Positions 8,345 through 15,795 of a stretch of 64,000 nucleotides of DNA are shown here, in pieces. The notes under the pieces are model-generated. The model saw only the letters and a program-made list of their open reading frames with translations, had not been told where the DNA came from and searched no databases. Source of the DNA: Streptomyces sp. DvalAA-43 (GTDB lineage: Bacteria > Actinomycetota > Actinomycetes > Streptomycetales > Streptomycetaceae). The stretch spans positions 78,219 to 142,218 of the forward strand of contig NZ_FMBW01000077.1 of the NCBI RefSeq assembly GCF_900091725.1, read 5' to 3'. Numbering within the stretch: the first letter of the stretch is position 1; each line of letters opens with the position of its first letter. The translations under genes were made by a program, and so were the position numbers.

Positions 8345-9664
8345 TCAGTTCTGTACGGACGCCACCGGCATCAGCCGGCGCCGCTCGGCGCGGGCGGCCC
8401 GTGTCCCGTACAGGGTGATCGAGACGACACCGAGGACCGCGAGCAGTCCCAGCGACACGGTCCCGGCCCAGCCCCCGGCGTGGAAGGCGACCGCGCCGAG
8501 CGTGCCGCCCGCGCTGGAGCCCAGGTAGTACGCGGACTGGTAGAGCGCCGACGCCTGGGCACGGCCCTTGGTCGCGGTACGGCTCACGGACGAGGAGGCG
8601 ACCGCGTGCCCGGCGAAGAACCCCGCCGTGATCAGGACCAGGCCGAGGAGCACGGCGGCCAGTTGGTCGGAGAGCGAGAGCAGCAGACCGGCGGCCGTGG
8701 TGGAGACGGCCAGATACAGCGCGCCCCGGCGGCCGAGCCGGGCGACCAGTTGGCCGGCCGCGGCGGAGGAGACCGTACCGACGAGGTAGACCAGGAAGAT
8801 CGAGCCGACGACACCCTGCGGGAGGTTGAACGGCGCCTCCACCAGGCGGTAGCCGATCACCGTGTACACCGCGCCGAACACCGTCATGAACAGCGCGCCG
8901 ATCGCGTACAGCCGGCGCAGCAGCGGATCGGCGAGATGCCCGCCCACCGTCTTCGCGAGGGCCTTCGGGTTCAGCGTCCCCGGGGTGAAGTTCCGCGCCC
9001 TCGGGATCATGAAGTGGAAGACGACCGCGCAGGCCACGGCCAGCACCCCGACCGCGCCGAGCGCCGCGCGCCAGCCCCAGAGCTGGGCGATCCAGCCGGT
9101 GAGGATGCGGCCGCTCATGCCGCCGATGCTGTTGCCGGCCACGAACAGTCCGATCGCGGCGACCAGGGCCTTCGGCCGTACCTCCTCGGCCAGGTACGCC
9201 ATCGCCGAGGCGGGCAGCCCGGCCAGTGCCGCGCCCTGGACGGCGCGCAGCGCGATCAGCCAGCCCAGCGAGGGGGCGAACGGGACGAGCAGCCCGACCA
9301 GTACGGCGACCGTCAGCGAGGCGGTCATCATCTGCCGCCGCCCGAACCGCTCGGAGAGCGCGCTCATCGGCAGCACGCACAGTGCCAGTGCGCCGGTCGC
9401 CGCGGAGACCGTCCAGCTGGCCTGCCCGGCCGTGGCGCCGAAGGAGGCGGAGACGGCGGGCAGCAGGGCCTGCGTGGAGTAGAGGAGTGCGAACGTCGCG
9501 ACACCTGCGGCGAAGAGCGCGAAGCTCATCCGGCGGTAGCCGGGACGGCCCGGTTCGAGCCGCTCCGGAGCGGTGGCCGCGAGGGCGGTGGGGGCGGCGA
9601 CGGGGGACGGCTGGGGCGAGGCGGCCACGGTGAGCGTGGACGCCCCGGTACTGGCAGGAGGCAT
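8345..9664 (-). CDS. MFS transporter (YnfM-like efflux protein)
   Basis: A 439-aa polytopic membrane protein with about 12 hydrophobic segments after a 45-residue cytoplasmic Ala/Pro-rich head. The MFS loop motif between helices 2 and 3 is present (LSERFGRRQMM), and the second half starts near ADPLLRRLYAIGALFMTVFGAVYTVIGY. The overall pattern resembles the YnfM/arabinose-efflux group, whose substrates are mostly unknown. It is divergent from a LysR regulator 62 bp away, the classical arrangement of a regulator and its transporter target. Confidence 0.88.
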   Translation of the reverse strand: MPPASTGASTLTVAASPQPSPVAAPTALAATAPERLEPGRPGYRRMSFALFAAGVATFALLYSTQALLPAVSASFGATAGQASWTVSAATGALALCVLPMSALSERFGRRQMMTASLTVAVLVGLLVPFAPSLGWLIALRAVQGAALAGLPASAMAYLAEEVRPKALVAAIGLFVAGNSIGGMSGRILTGWIAQLWGWRAALGAVGVLAVACAVVFHFMIPRARNFTPGTLNPKALAKTVGGHLADPLLRRLYAIGALFMTVFGAVYTVIGYRLVEAPFNLPQGVVGSIFLVYLVGTVSSAAAGQLVARLGRRGALYLAVSTTAAGLLLSLSDQLAAVLLGLVLITAGFFAGHAVASSSVSRTATKGRAQASALYQSAYYLGSSAGGTLGAVAFHAGGWAGTVSLGLLAVLGVVSITLYGTRAARAERRRLMPVASVQN

Positions 9665-9687
9665 GCTCCGAAAGTAGGCTCTCCGGT

Positions 9688-9708
9688 TTCATGCGTCCAA
9701 TGCACGAA
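9688..9708. promoter_or_regulatory. Putative LysR operator in MFS/LysR intergenic region
   Basis: TTCATGC and GCACGAA form an inverted repeat with a 7-bp spacer and one mismatch, centred between the two divergent starts. This is a typical position and size for a LysR regulator site controlling both genes. Confidence 0.5.
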
Positions 9709-9726
9709 GTGGCGATAATCAATCCC

Positions 9727-10680
9727 ATGGTGCATGAACGCAGCTCACAGCCCCGGCTGTCACCGAGTAGTTACGAAGAAGACATTCGCGCCGTGCTCGC
9801 GCCGCGACTGGCCCACTTCGAGGCGGTGGCCCGCCACGAGCACGTCACACGCGCCGCGCAGGAGCTGGGCGTACCGCAGTCGACGCTGTCGCGGGCCATG
9901 GTCAGGCTCGAACAGGACCTGGGCGTCGCCCTGTTCGCCCGCAAGGGCCGCACGGTCTCGCTCACCCCGGCGGGCCGCACCTTCCTCGGCTCCGCCGAGC
10001 GGGCCCTCGCCGAGGTCGAGAAGGCCGCCGATTCGGTACGCGCCGACGCCGACCCGGCCACCGGCAAGGTCGCCTTCGGATTCCTGCACACCATGGGCTC
10101 GGAGACCGTCCCCGCCCTGATCCGCGCCTTCCGTGTCGACCACCCCCGGGTCCGCTTCCAGCTCGTCCAGAACTATGGCGAGGCGATGATCGAACGCCTG
10201 CGGGCCGGCGGCCTCGACCTCTGCCTCACCTCACCCGTCCCGGACGCCCCCGACCTCGTCGCCCGCCGCCTGGACGAACAGCGCCTGCGCCTGGTCGTCC
10301 CCGAGGACCACCGCCTGGCCACCCGCCGCCGCATCCGCCTCGCGGAGGCCGCCGACGAAAAGTTCGTCACCCTGGAACCGGGCTATGGCCTCCGCCGGAT
10401 CACCGACGACCTCTGCACCGAGGCGGGTTTCACCCCCCGCGTGGCCTTCGAGGGCGAGGAGGCGGAGACCCTGCGCGGCCTGGTGGCGGCCGGCCTGGGA
10501 GTGGCCCTCCTGCCACCCCCCGCGGTGCCCCGCCCCGGCGTCGTCGAACTCACCGTGACGGCCCCGAGAGCGGCCCGCGAAATCGGCGTCGCCTGGCTGG
10601 ACGGCCACCCCGACACCCCACCGGTGGCCGCCTTCAAACGCTTCCTGCTGTCGAGGCGGGGACACCTGCTGCCGGACTGA
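9727..10680 (+). CDS. LysR family transcriptional regulator
   Basis: A 317-aa DNA-binding regulator. The winged helix-turn-helix lies near residues 20-75 (LAHFEAVARHEHVTRAAQEL, then PQSTLSRAMVRLEQDLGVALF), with the LTPAGRTFL wing that marks the family. The effector-binding domain begins at GKVAFGFLHTMGSETVPALI and runs to the end (VAAGLGVALLPPPAV). The ATG at 9727 gives a normal family length; upstream in-frame ATGs at 9691 and 9700 would overlap the operator. It probably regulates the divergent MFS gene. The effector is unknown. Confidence 0.9.
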   Translation: MVHERSSQPRLSPSSYEEDIRAVLAPRLAHFEAVARHEHVTRAAQELGVPQSTLSRAMVRLEQDLGVALFARKGRTVSLTPAGRTFLGSAERALAEVEKAADSVRADADPATGKVAFGFLHTMGSETVPALIRAFRVDHPRVRFQLVQNYGEAMIERLRAGGLDLCLTSPVPDAPDLVARRLDEQRLRLVVPEDHRLATRRRIRLAEAADEKFVTLEPGYGLRRITDDLCTEAGFTPRVAFEGEEAETLRGLVAAGLGVALLPPPAVPRPGVVELTVTAPRAAREIGVAWLDGHPDTPPVAAFKRFLLSRRGHLLPD

Positions 10681-10724
10681 CCGGGATCCCCTCGCACAGG
10701 GCCACCACCGCCCCGCCGCCCGGC

Positions 10725-11424
10725 AGGACCAACCCTGCGTGCGCGGGGACCACCGCCTCCATCTTCTGCCGGCCTCCGACGACGCGGGACCACCCCCGCA
10801 CGCGCGGGGACCACGCATCGGCTGAACGGGCGTCGCGGACATTGAAGGGACCACCCCCGCACGCGCGGGGACCACGGACCTGTCCGTCCGGGGCGGCCCC
10901 GTCTTGCGGGACCACCCCCGCACGCGCGGGGACCACAGCCCTCGTTCCACCTGGTCCAGGTGATCGAAGGGACCACCCCCGCACGCGCGGGGACCACCGC
11001 TGCGCGCCGGGCGTCTACGAGCTCACCTGGGGACCACCCCCGCACGCGCGGGGACCACGCGGCAATGTAGTGCTGCCCTGTGACCGCGTTGGGACCACCC
11101 CCGCACGCGCGGGGACCACTCGTGGAGTTTGGCGACCAGGCCGTGTACGTAGGGACCACCCCCGCACGCGCGGGGACCACACCTGCGCGACACAGCCGCC
11201 GACACCCCCCCCGGGACCACCCCCGCACGCGCGGGGACCACCCGCCGGCCCCCGCCCCGAACCCCGAGCCCGAGGGACCACCCCCGCACGCGCGGGGACC
11301 ACCTGCACCCCGACGCGGAAGGGCGCGCACTGGCGGGACCACCCCCGCACGCGCGGGGACCACTCCGAGATCAGCTCGGTGACCTCGGTGGTGACGGGAC
11401 CACCCCCGCACGCGCGGGGACCAC
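10725..11424 (-). CRISPR. CRISPR array, type I-E-like repeat, 12 repeats / 11 spacers
   Basis: Twelve 29-bp repeats start at 10725 and at every 61 bp from 10786 to 11396, with eleven 32-bp spacers. Eleven repeats are identical; on the minus strand they begin GTGGTCCCCGCGCGTGCGGG, with a CCCCGC/GCGGGG stem as in type I-E repeats of actinobacteria. The repeat at 10725-10753 has five mismatches, marking the old trailer end. The AT-richer leader is therefore at 11425 and beyond, and the array reads on the minus strand. No cas genes are in the window, so this is an orphan array here; effector genes could be elsewhere on the chromosome. Confidence 0.97.
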
Positions 11425-11558
11425 AGTTCGTGACCTGCGATTTTATCGGCGGGAGATGCTGGTTTTCTTCACTTTCACCGAACCAGGCATACGCGATATA
11501 AGCGTCATTGCTCCTCTTCCTCCTGCTCTCGAACGGCACGTCGCTACCAGGCCACCCA
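11425..11558 (-). promoter_or_regulatory. CRISPR leader region
   Basis: The 134 bp next to the youngest, perfect repeat are distinctly AT-richer than the surroundings (TTTTATC near 11451, TTTTCTTCACTTTCACCG near 11462, GATATAAGCG near 11494). This is what is expected of a type I-E leader with promoter and integration signals. Transcription would run leftward into the array. No gene is visible in it. Confidence 0.65.
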
Positions 11559-12338
11559 TCACCCCCGCAGCGACTTCCCGAACCCCGCCGCCAGCGGCAT
11601 CCGCAGCCCCAGTGGTGGCGGCGCCGCCAGGGCATCGGCCACCGGTCGTGCGTAGGCCCGGCCGAACAGGGATCCCCGGACGAAGTCCGTGGCCAGGGCC
11701 ATTACTTCGGCGCGGTGCTGGCGCAGGCCGTGGCCGTCCGAGTGGACCTCGAAGCGGCAGGTGTCGCGGTTGGTCTTCTTGGCCCGCTCGGCCAGGCGGA
11801 AGGACAGCTCGGGGTCCGTGCGGGCGTCGTTGGTGCCGTGGACGAGCAGTACCTGACGGCCGAGCAGGTGCTTCACCGGTTCCGGGCCGTCGGGGCCGTC
11901 CGGGCCGTCCGCCCCGGCCTCCGGTAGCCAGGGGGCCATCGCCAGGACGGAGTTGACGGCCGGGTGGCCGCCCGCCCGGAGTGCGGCGCGGCCGCCCATG
12001 CCGTGGCCGGCCAGGCAGACGGGGACGTCGCCGTAGCGTCGTACGACCTCGTCCACCGCCCATTCGGCGTCCGCCGCCAGGTGCGCGTCGGTCGCGTTCC
12101 AGCCCCGGCAGCGGTAGCGCACGACATGCGCGGCGAGGCCGTCCTCCTGGCCGGCGCGGGCCAGGGTGCGGGCGAGGGGGAGCTGGAGGGCGTACGAGAG
12201 GGGGGAGGGGCGGCGGTGCGAGTCGGGCTTGCCGTCCGGGAGCAGCAGGACCACGCCGCTGACCGAGGTCGGAGCTCCGGCCGTCCTGACGGCCCGTCCC
12301 AGCCTTGCGGCAGGCAGGGGGAGTGCGCTCTGTGCCAT
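11559..12338 (-). CDS. Alpha/beta-hydrolase fold protein with Gly at the nucleophile position
   Basis: A 259-aa alpha/beta-hydrolase of the dienelactone-hydrolase/peptidase type. The nucleophile elbow at residues 111-115 reads G-H-G-M-G, so the usual Ser, Cys or Asp is Gly113; the codon is GGC on the minus strand. The acid (VHGTNDARTD) and the catalytic His region (SDGHGLRQH) look intact. Either the protein is a non-catalytic hydrolase relative or another residue acts. It is divergent from add and separated from it by about 100 bp. The substrate and role are unknown. Confidence 0.8.
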   Translation of the reverse strand: MAQSALPLPAARLGRAVRTAGAPTSVSGVVLLLPDGKPDSHRRPSPLSYALQLPLARTLARAGQEDGLAAHVVRYRCRGWNATDAHLAADAEWAVDEVVRRYGDVPVCLAGHGMGGRAALRAGGHPAVNSVLAMAPWLPEAGADGPDGPDGPEPVKHLLGRQVLLVHGTNDARTDPELSFRLAERAKKTNRDTCRFEVHSDGHGLRQHRAEVMALATDFVRGSLFGRAYARPVADALAAPPPLGLRMPLAAGFGKSLRG

Positions 12339-12412
12339 GACAGAACAGTGTCAGAAGGGCAGGTGTACTCCACCTGTATTGGCGGTCACTGTTACGTATC
12401 GGCGAGCGACAA

Positions 12413-12426
12413 TCTACGCGCGTAGG
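12413..12426. promoter_or_regulatory. Palindromic operator upstream of add (nucleoside regulon motif)
   Basis: CTACGCGCGTAG at 12414-12425 is a perfect 12-bp palindrome, 16 bp before the add ATG. It is the same motif found at deoA, deoC and the purine nucleoside phosphorylase gene. At this distance a bound protein would block transcription initiation or early elongation. Confidence 0.8.
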
Positions 12427-12441
12427 GATTAGAGTGCGCAG

Positions 12442-13596
12442 ATGATGAGCCCGACCCTTCATGTGCCCGGCCAGGATCAGATCCGGCGTGCCCCCAAGGT
12501 GCTTCTGCACGACCATCTCGACGGCGGACTGCGCCCGGGAACGATCGTCGACCTCGCCCTGGCGAGCGGATACGAAGGACTGCCCGAGACCGAGCCCGAC
12601 AAGCTCGGCATCTGGTTCCGCGAGGCGGCCGACTCCGGATCGCTGGAGCGCTACCTGGAGACCTTCGCCCACACCTGCGCCGTCATGCAGACCCGCGAGG
12701 CGCTGGTCCGGGTGGCCGCCGAATGTGCCGAGGACCTGGCCGCGGACGGTGTCGTCTACGCCGAGGTGCGGTACGCCCCCGAGCAGCACCTGGAGGGCGG
12801 ACTGAGCCTCGAAGAGGTCGTCGAGGCGGTCAACGAGGGCTTCCGCGAGGGCGAGCAGCGGGCCCGCCAGGACGGCAACCGCATCCGGGTGGGCGCCCTG
12901 CTCACCGCCATGCGGCACGCCGCCCGCTCCCTGGAGATCGCCGAGCTGGCCAACCGCTACCGCGACCAGGGCGTGGCCGGCTTCGACATCGCGGGCGCGG
13001 AGGCCGGGTTCCCGCCCACCCGGCACCTCGACGCCTTCGAGTACCTCAAGCGCGAGAACAACCACTTCACCATCCACGCGGGCGAGGCCTTCGGCCTGCC
13101 GTCGATCTGGCAGGCGCTCCAGTGGTGCGGCGCCGACCGGCTCGGCCACGGGGTCCGCATCATCGACGACATCGAGGTCGCCGAGGACGGCGCCGTGAAG
13201 CTCGGCCGCCTCGCCTCCTACGTGCGGGACAAGCGCATCCCGCTGGAGCTGTGCCCGACCTCCAACCTCCAGACCGGCGCCGCCGCCTCGTACGCCGAGC
13301 ACCCCATCGGGCTGCTGCGGAAGCTGCATTTCCGGGCCACCGTGAATACGGACAACCGGCTGATGAGCGGTACGAGCATGAGCCGCGAATTCGAGAAGCT
13401 GACCGAGACTTTCGGATACACGCTCGACGACATGCAGTGGTTCACCGTCAATGCGATGAAGTCGGCATTCATTCCTTTTGATGAGCGTCTGGCGATGATC
13501 AACGATGTGATCAAGCCCGGATACGCCGAGCTGAAGTCCGAGTGGCTCTTCGAGCAGACCGCTGCTACCAGCGTTTCTTCCGATTCCGTGGGCTGA
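12442..13596 (+). CDS. add: Adenosine deaminase
   Basis: A 384-aa cytosolic zinc enzyme converting (deoxy)adenosine to (deoxy)inosine. All family motifs are present: LLHDHLDGGLRP with the zinc HxH near residue 24, HAGEAFG with the catalytic Glu near 215, RLGHGVR with the zinc His, and NTDNR with the metal Asp. Its product feeds the purine nucleoside phosphorylase encoded at 39223-40047. ATG codons at 12442 and 12445 are both possible. It has the palindromic operator immediately upstream and a strong hairpin downstream, so it is monocistronic. Confidence 0.95.
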   Translation: MMSPTLHVPGQDQIRRAPKVLLHDHLDGGLRPGTIVDLALASGYEGLPETEPDKLGIWFREAADSGSLERYLETFAHTCAVMQTREALVRVAAECAEDLAADGVVYAEVRYAPEQHLEGGLSLEEVVEAVNEGFREGEQRARQDGNRIRVGALLTAMRHAARSLEIAELANRYRDQGVAGFDIAGAEAGFPPTRHLDAFEYLKRENNHFTIHAGEAFGLPSIWQALQWCGADRLGHGVRIIDDIEVAEDGAVKLGRLASYVRDKRIPLELCPTSNLQTGAAASYAEHPIGLLRKLHFRATVNTDNRLMSGTSMSREFEKLTETFGYTLDDMQWFTVNAMKSAFIPFDERLAMINDVIKPGYAELKSEWLFEQTAATSVSSDSVG

Positions 13597-13609
13597 TCGA
13601 CGCCTTGGT

Positions 13610-13646
13610 GGAAAGCGGCCGGGAAGCGAATTCCCGGCCGCTTTCC
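13610..13646 (+). terminator. Terminator after add
   Basis: A perfect 16-bp stem (13610-13625 with 13631-13646) with a 5-nt loop starts 14 nt after the add stop. Confidence 0.75.
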
Positions 13647-13731
13647 GCGTGTCGGCGTGATTGCGGGAAGGTTGGTGGAATGGCTACGTTGCGGAGCCCC
13701 CCATATCCCTCTCCCCAAGGATGAATTTCAC

Positions 13732-14046
13732 ATGAAGCAGTCTGCTGTCAGGACTCTCGGCGTCGCCGCTCTCGGTGCCGCTTTCGCCGCCGCCGCCGCG
13801 GGTACCGCCTCCGCCGCGGTGCTGCCGACCGACGTCGCGAACACCGCCCTGCCGGTCGCGGGCGCGGCGCTGGAGACCGCGACCCAGAGCCTGCCGGTCC
13901 AGGAGACGGCCACCAAACTCCTCGGCACCGGCCAGCAGAAGCTCGTCGGCGGCGCCACCGCCCCGGTCAAGGGCCTGCTCGGCGGTCTGCCGGCCGGTGG
14001 CCTGAAGACGGGCGGCCTGTCGGCCAACGGTCTCCCGCTCGGCTGA
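13732..14046 (+). CDS. Small secreted protein of unknown function
   Basis: A 104-aa protein with a signal peptide (KQSAVRTLGVAALGAAFAAAAAG split by positives at the N-terminus and ending near TASAA, residue 25). A low-complexity mature part follows, rich in Ala, Gly, Leu and Thr (LPVAGAALETATQSLPVQET, then GGLPAGGLKTGGL). AAGGA lies 10 nt before the ATG. I do not recognise a domain. A protein of similar build is encoded at 20179. A perfect hairpin follows. Confidence 0.75.
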   Translation: MKQSAVRTLGVAALGAAFAAAAAGTASAAVLPTDVANTALPVAGAALETATQSLPVQETATKLLGTGQQKLVGGATAPVKGLLGGLPAGGLKTGGLSANGLPLG

Positions 14047-14055
14047 CACCCGTAC

Positions 14056-14102
14056 ACGCCCGTGGGGCGGACACCCGGTCCGGGTGTCCGCCCCACGGGC
14101 GT
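14056..14102. terminator. Long bidirectional terminator
   Basis: A perfect 21-bp stem (14056-14076 with 14082-14102), extendable to 23 bp, followed by TT. It separates the small secreted protein gene from the convergent PspC gene. Confidence 0.85.
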
Positions 14103-14115
14103 TTGCGTACGAGCG

Positions 14116-14319
14116 TCACCAGGCGGTGGCCGACGACGACTTCTCGGACGGGAACAGCACCCACAGCGCCAGGTAGAGCAGGAACTGGGGCCCCGGCAGC
14201 AGGCAGGAGACCAGGAAGATGACGCGCATGGTTCCCGCGGAGGTGCCGAAGCGCCGTGCCAGCGCTGCGCACACTCCGCCGATCATGCGTCCTTCGAGGG
14301 GGCGGGCAAGTGCGGCCAT
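14116..14319 (-). CDS. PspC domain membrane protein
   Basis: A 67-aa PspC-domain protein: a basic start (LARPLEGRMIGGVCAALARRFG) and one transmembrane helix (VIFLVSCLLPGPQFLLYLALWVL split around Pro). PspC proteins act in the membrane, often in envelope-stress sensing or as regulators of partner proteins; the role here is not known. AGGAG stands close before ATG 14319; an earlier in-frame start at 14454 lacks support. It lies downstream of the VanZ gene on the same strand. Confidence 0.85.
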   Translation of the reverse strand: MAALARPLEGRMIGGVCAALARRFGTSAGTMRVIFLVSCLLPGPQFLLYLALWVLFPSEKSSSATAW

Positions 14320-14413
14320 GGTGGGCTCCTTCGCGAACCGTCGCTGGGGGAGCAGCTCCGTCGTGCTCCCGATGGCTCCATGGTGGCCCGGCGAACAGGG
14401 GCAAAGCGTCGCT

Positions 14414-14962
14414 CTACGGGGCGATCCCGACCCTGGGAATCGTCGGGGTCGCACCCTGGCCCGCCTCGTCCCTGGGGCGGGGTAGCACCCCTACCCGCTC
14501 CTGCTTCCTGCGGCGCAGCCGCGCCCGGCACATGGGTACGACGAGCAGGTGGGCGAGGGCCACGCCGGTGGTGTTCAGCAGCAGTGAGTCGACGTCCACG
14601 ACCTGTCCGGGCACTCCGGTCTGGGCCAGTTCGATGGTCGCCGAGATCAGCGTCCCCGCCGCGACGGTGCGGATCAGCGAGGCCCACGGGGAGACGGTGA
14701 GCCTGCCCCCGGCCATCGGCAGCAGTACGCCCAGCGGGGCGAGGAGCAGCAGCCCCTCACCGATCCGGCGGGCGGCCTCGACCGGGCCGAGGGAGAGATC
14801 GGCCCTGATACCGGCGAAGAGGTGGAGATTCGAGGCGGTCGCCCAGGGCACATCGAGCGGGCGCAGGGTCAGCCACCCGACAAGCAGCAGATGCGCGAGA
14901 AGGAGGGAAACTCCGGTCGCGCGGAAGCGGATGACGGCTTGGCCGTCCGAACCTTGACGCAC
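14414..14962 (-). CDS. VanZ family membrane protein
   Basis: A 182-aa integral membrane protein with a VanZ-like core: an N-terminal helix (SLLLAHLLLVGWLTLRP), a loop with the conserved NLHLF region, a second and third helix, then IELAQTGVPGQVVDVDSLLLNTTGVALAHLL, which contains the family D-x-D-x-x-x-N pattern. VanZ proteins are linked to teicoplanin resistance in enterococci, but most actinobacterial members have no known role. I chose GTG 14962 because the frame further upstream runs antisense through other sequence. It is the gene after the AfsQ operon lipoprotein, 188 bp away. Confidence 0.8.
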   Translation of the reverse strand: MRQGSDGQAVIRFRATGVSLLLAHLLLVGWLTLRPLDVPWATASNLHLFAGIRADLSLGPVEAARRIGEGLLLLAPLGVLLPMAGGRLTVSPWASLIRTVAAGTLISATIELAQTGVPGQVVDVDSLLLNTTGVALAHLLVVPMCRARLRRRKQERVGVLPRPRDEAGQGATPTIPRVGIAP

Positions 14963-15028
14963 GCCACCCAAGACGCGACGAACGGCAGGATCGGTTCCGC
15001 CGCCCCGGAATCCGGCCCGCGCGGTGCC

Positions 15029-15075
15029 GGAGGAAGGGGAGGAAGAGGAAGGGGGAGGGGGAGGGGAGGAAAGGG
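15029..15075 (+). repeat. 47-nt all-purine tract
   Basis: An uninterrupted purine run with repeated GGAGG and GGGGGA blocks lies between the VanZ gene and the afsQ-operon lipoprotein gene, followed near 15137-15158 by tandem CCGGTC units. Such tracts can form triplex or G-quadruplex structures. No coding function is seen. Confidence 0.7.
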
Positions 15076-15150
15076 CTGTGTCCGGACGTCCGGGGGTGCG
15101 TGTCTGCCCCCAGAGCGCCTGAGGCCCTGCCCCGGTCCCGGTCCCGGTCC

Positions 15151-15795
15151 TCAGGCCCCCGCGCCCGTCCCCACTGCCGAGGCAGCCTTGGGTCTCGTCT
15201 TCATCTCCGAGGTGCACAGATATCCGCGCGGCGCGTAGTTCCCGGGCCCGCCCAGGACCACCGTGCCCTCCGGTGCGAGGGCGTCGCTCTCCGCGTAGGT
15301 GCACACGATCTGCGCCAGGGCCTCGGACCGGAGGTCCTCCGGCTGTTCGCTGAGCCGCAGGGTGCCCTGCCGGTCGCCGCTGCGGGGCCCGCCGACCCGG
15401 AGGTTCTGCGGGACGGCGGTGGAGTACCCGGCCCGCCGTTCGGTGGCGGGCGGTTTCTGGCGCAGCTCGTCCAGGAGCACCTGTGCCACCTGGAGCCGGT
15501 CCGCACCGGTCCGGTCGATGTGCACCGTACGGTCCACCGTGACCAGCTGCGAGGAACAGACCAGATAGATCTGTACGGGCACGCCCTTGGCGGCCTGTGT
15601 CGTGACGTCCTGCGCCGACATCGTGCACGGCACCCGGGACGGCGCGGCCCCGGCGTCCACCGGCACCGAGGTCGACCTGATGCCGCAGCCCGCGGCCAGC
15701 ACGGCCCCGGCCACGGCCGCGACCAGGGCCAGGGCCGAACGGCGCGCCCGGCGGTTGCCGCTGCCCCTCACGCTGCCCTTCACGCTGTTCCTCAC
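15151..15795 (-). CDS. Lipoprotein of the afsQ operon
   Basis: A 214-aa exported lipoprotein. After a basic start it has a hydrophobic segment and lipobox (VLAAGC, Cys about residue 37). The mature part contains a GerM-like pattern (GVPVQIYLVCSSQLVTVDR, then RLQVAQVLLDELRQKP, and SEALAQIVCTYAE). GTG 15795 overlaps the afsQ2 stop as GTGA, showing translational coupling. In S. coelicolor a lipoprotein gene also follows afsQ2. It could sense or modulate the kinase at the cell surface; that role is inferred from position. Confidence 0.85.
   Translation of the reverse strand: MRNSVKGSVRGSGNRRARRSALALVAAVAGAVLAAGCGIRSTSVPVDAGAAPSRVPCTMSAQDVTTQAAKGVPVQIYLVCSSQLVTVDRTVHIDRTGADRLQVAQVLLDELRQKPPATERRAGYSTAVPQNLRVGGPRSGDRQGTLRLSEQPEDLRSEALAQIVCTYAESDALAPEGTVVLGGPGNYAPRGYLCTSEMKTRPKAASAVGTGAGA

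Noticed and set aside
10725..11424. Open frames rich in GPPPHARGP and ACGGGP peptides across the CRISPR array
   Set aside because: They are translations of the perfect 29-bp repeats in several frames; the 61-bp period shifts frame each unit, and no ribosome site or domain is present.
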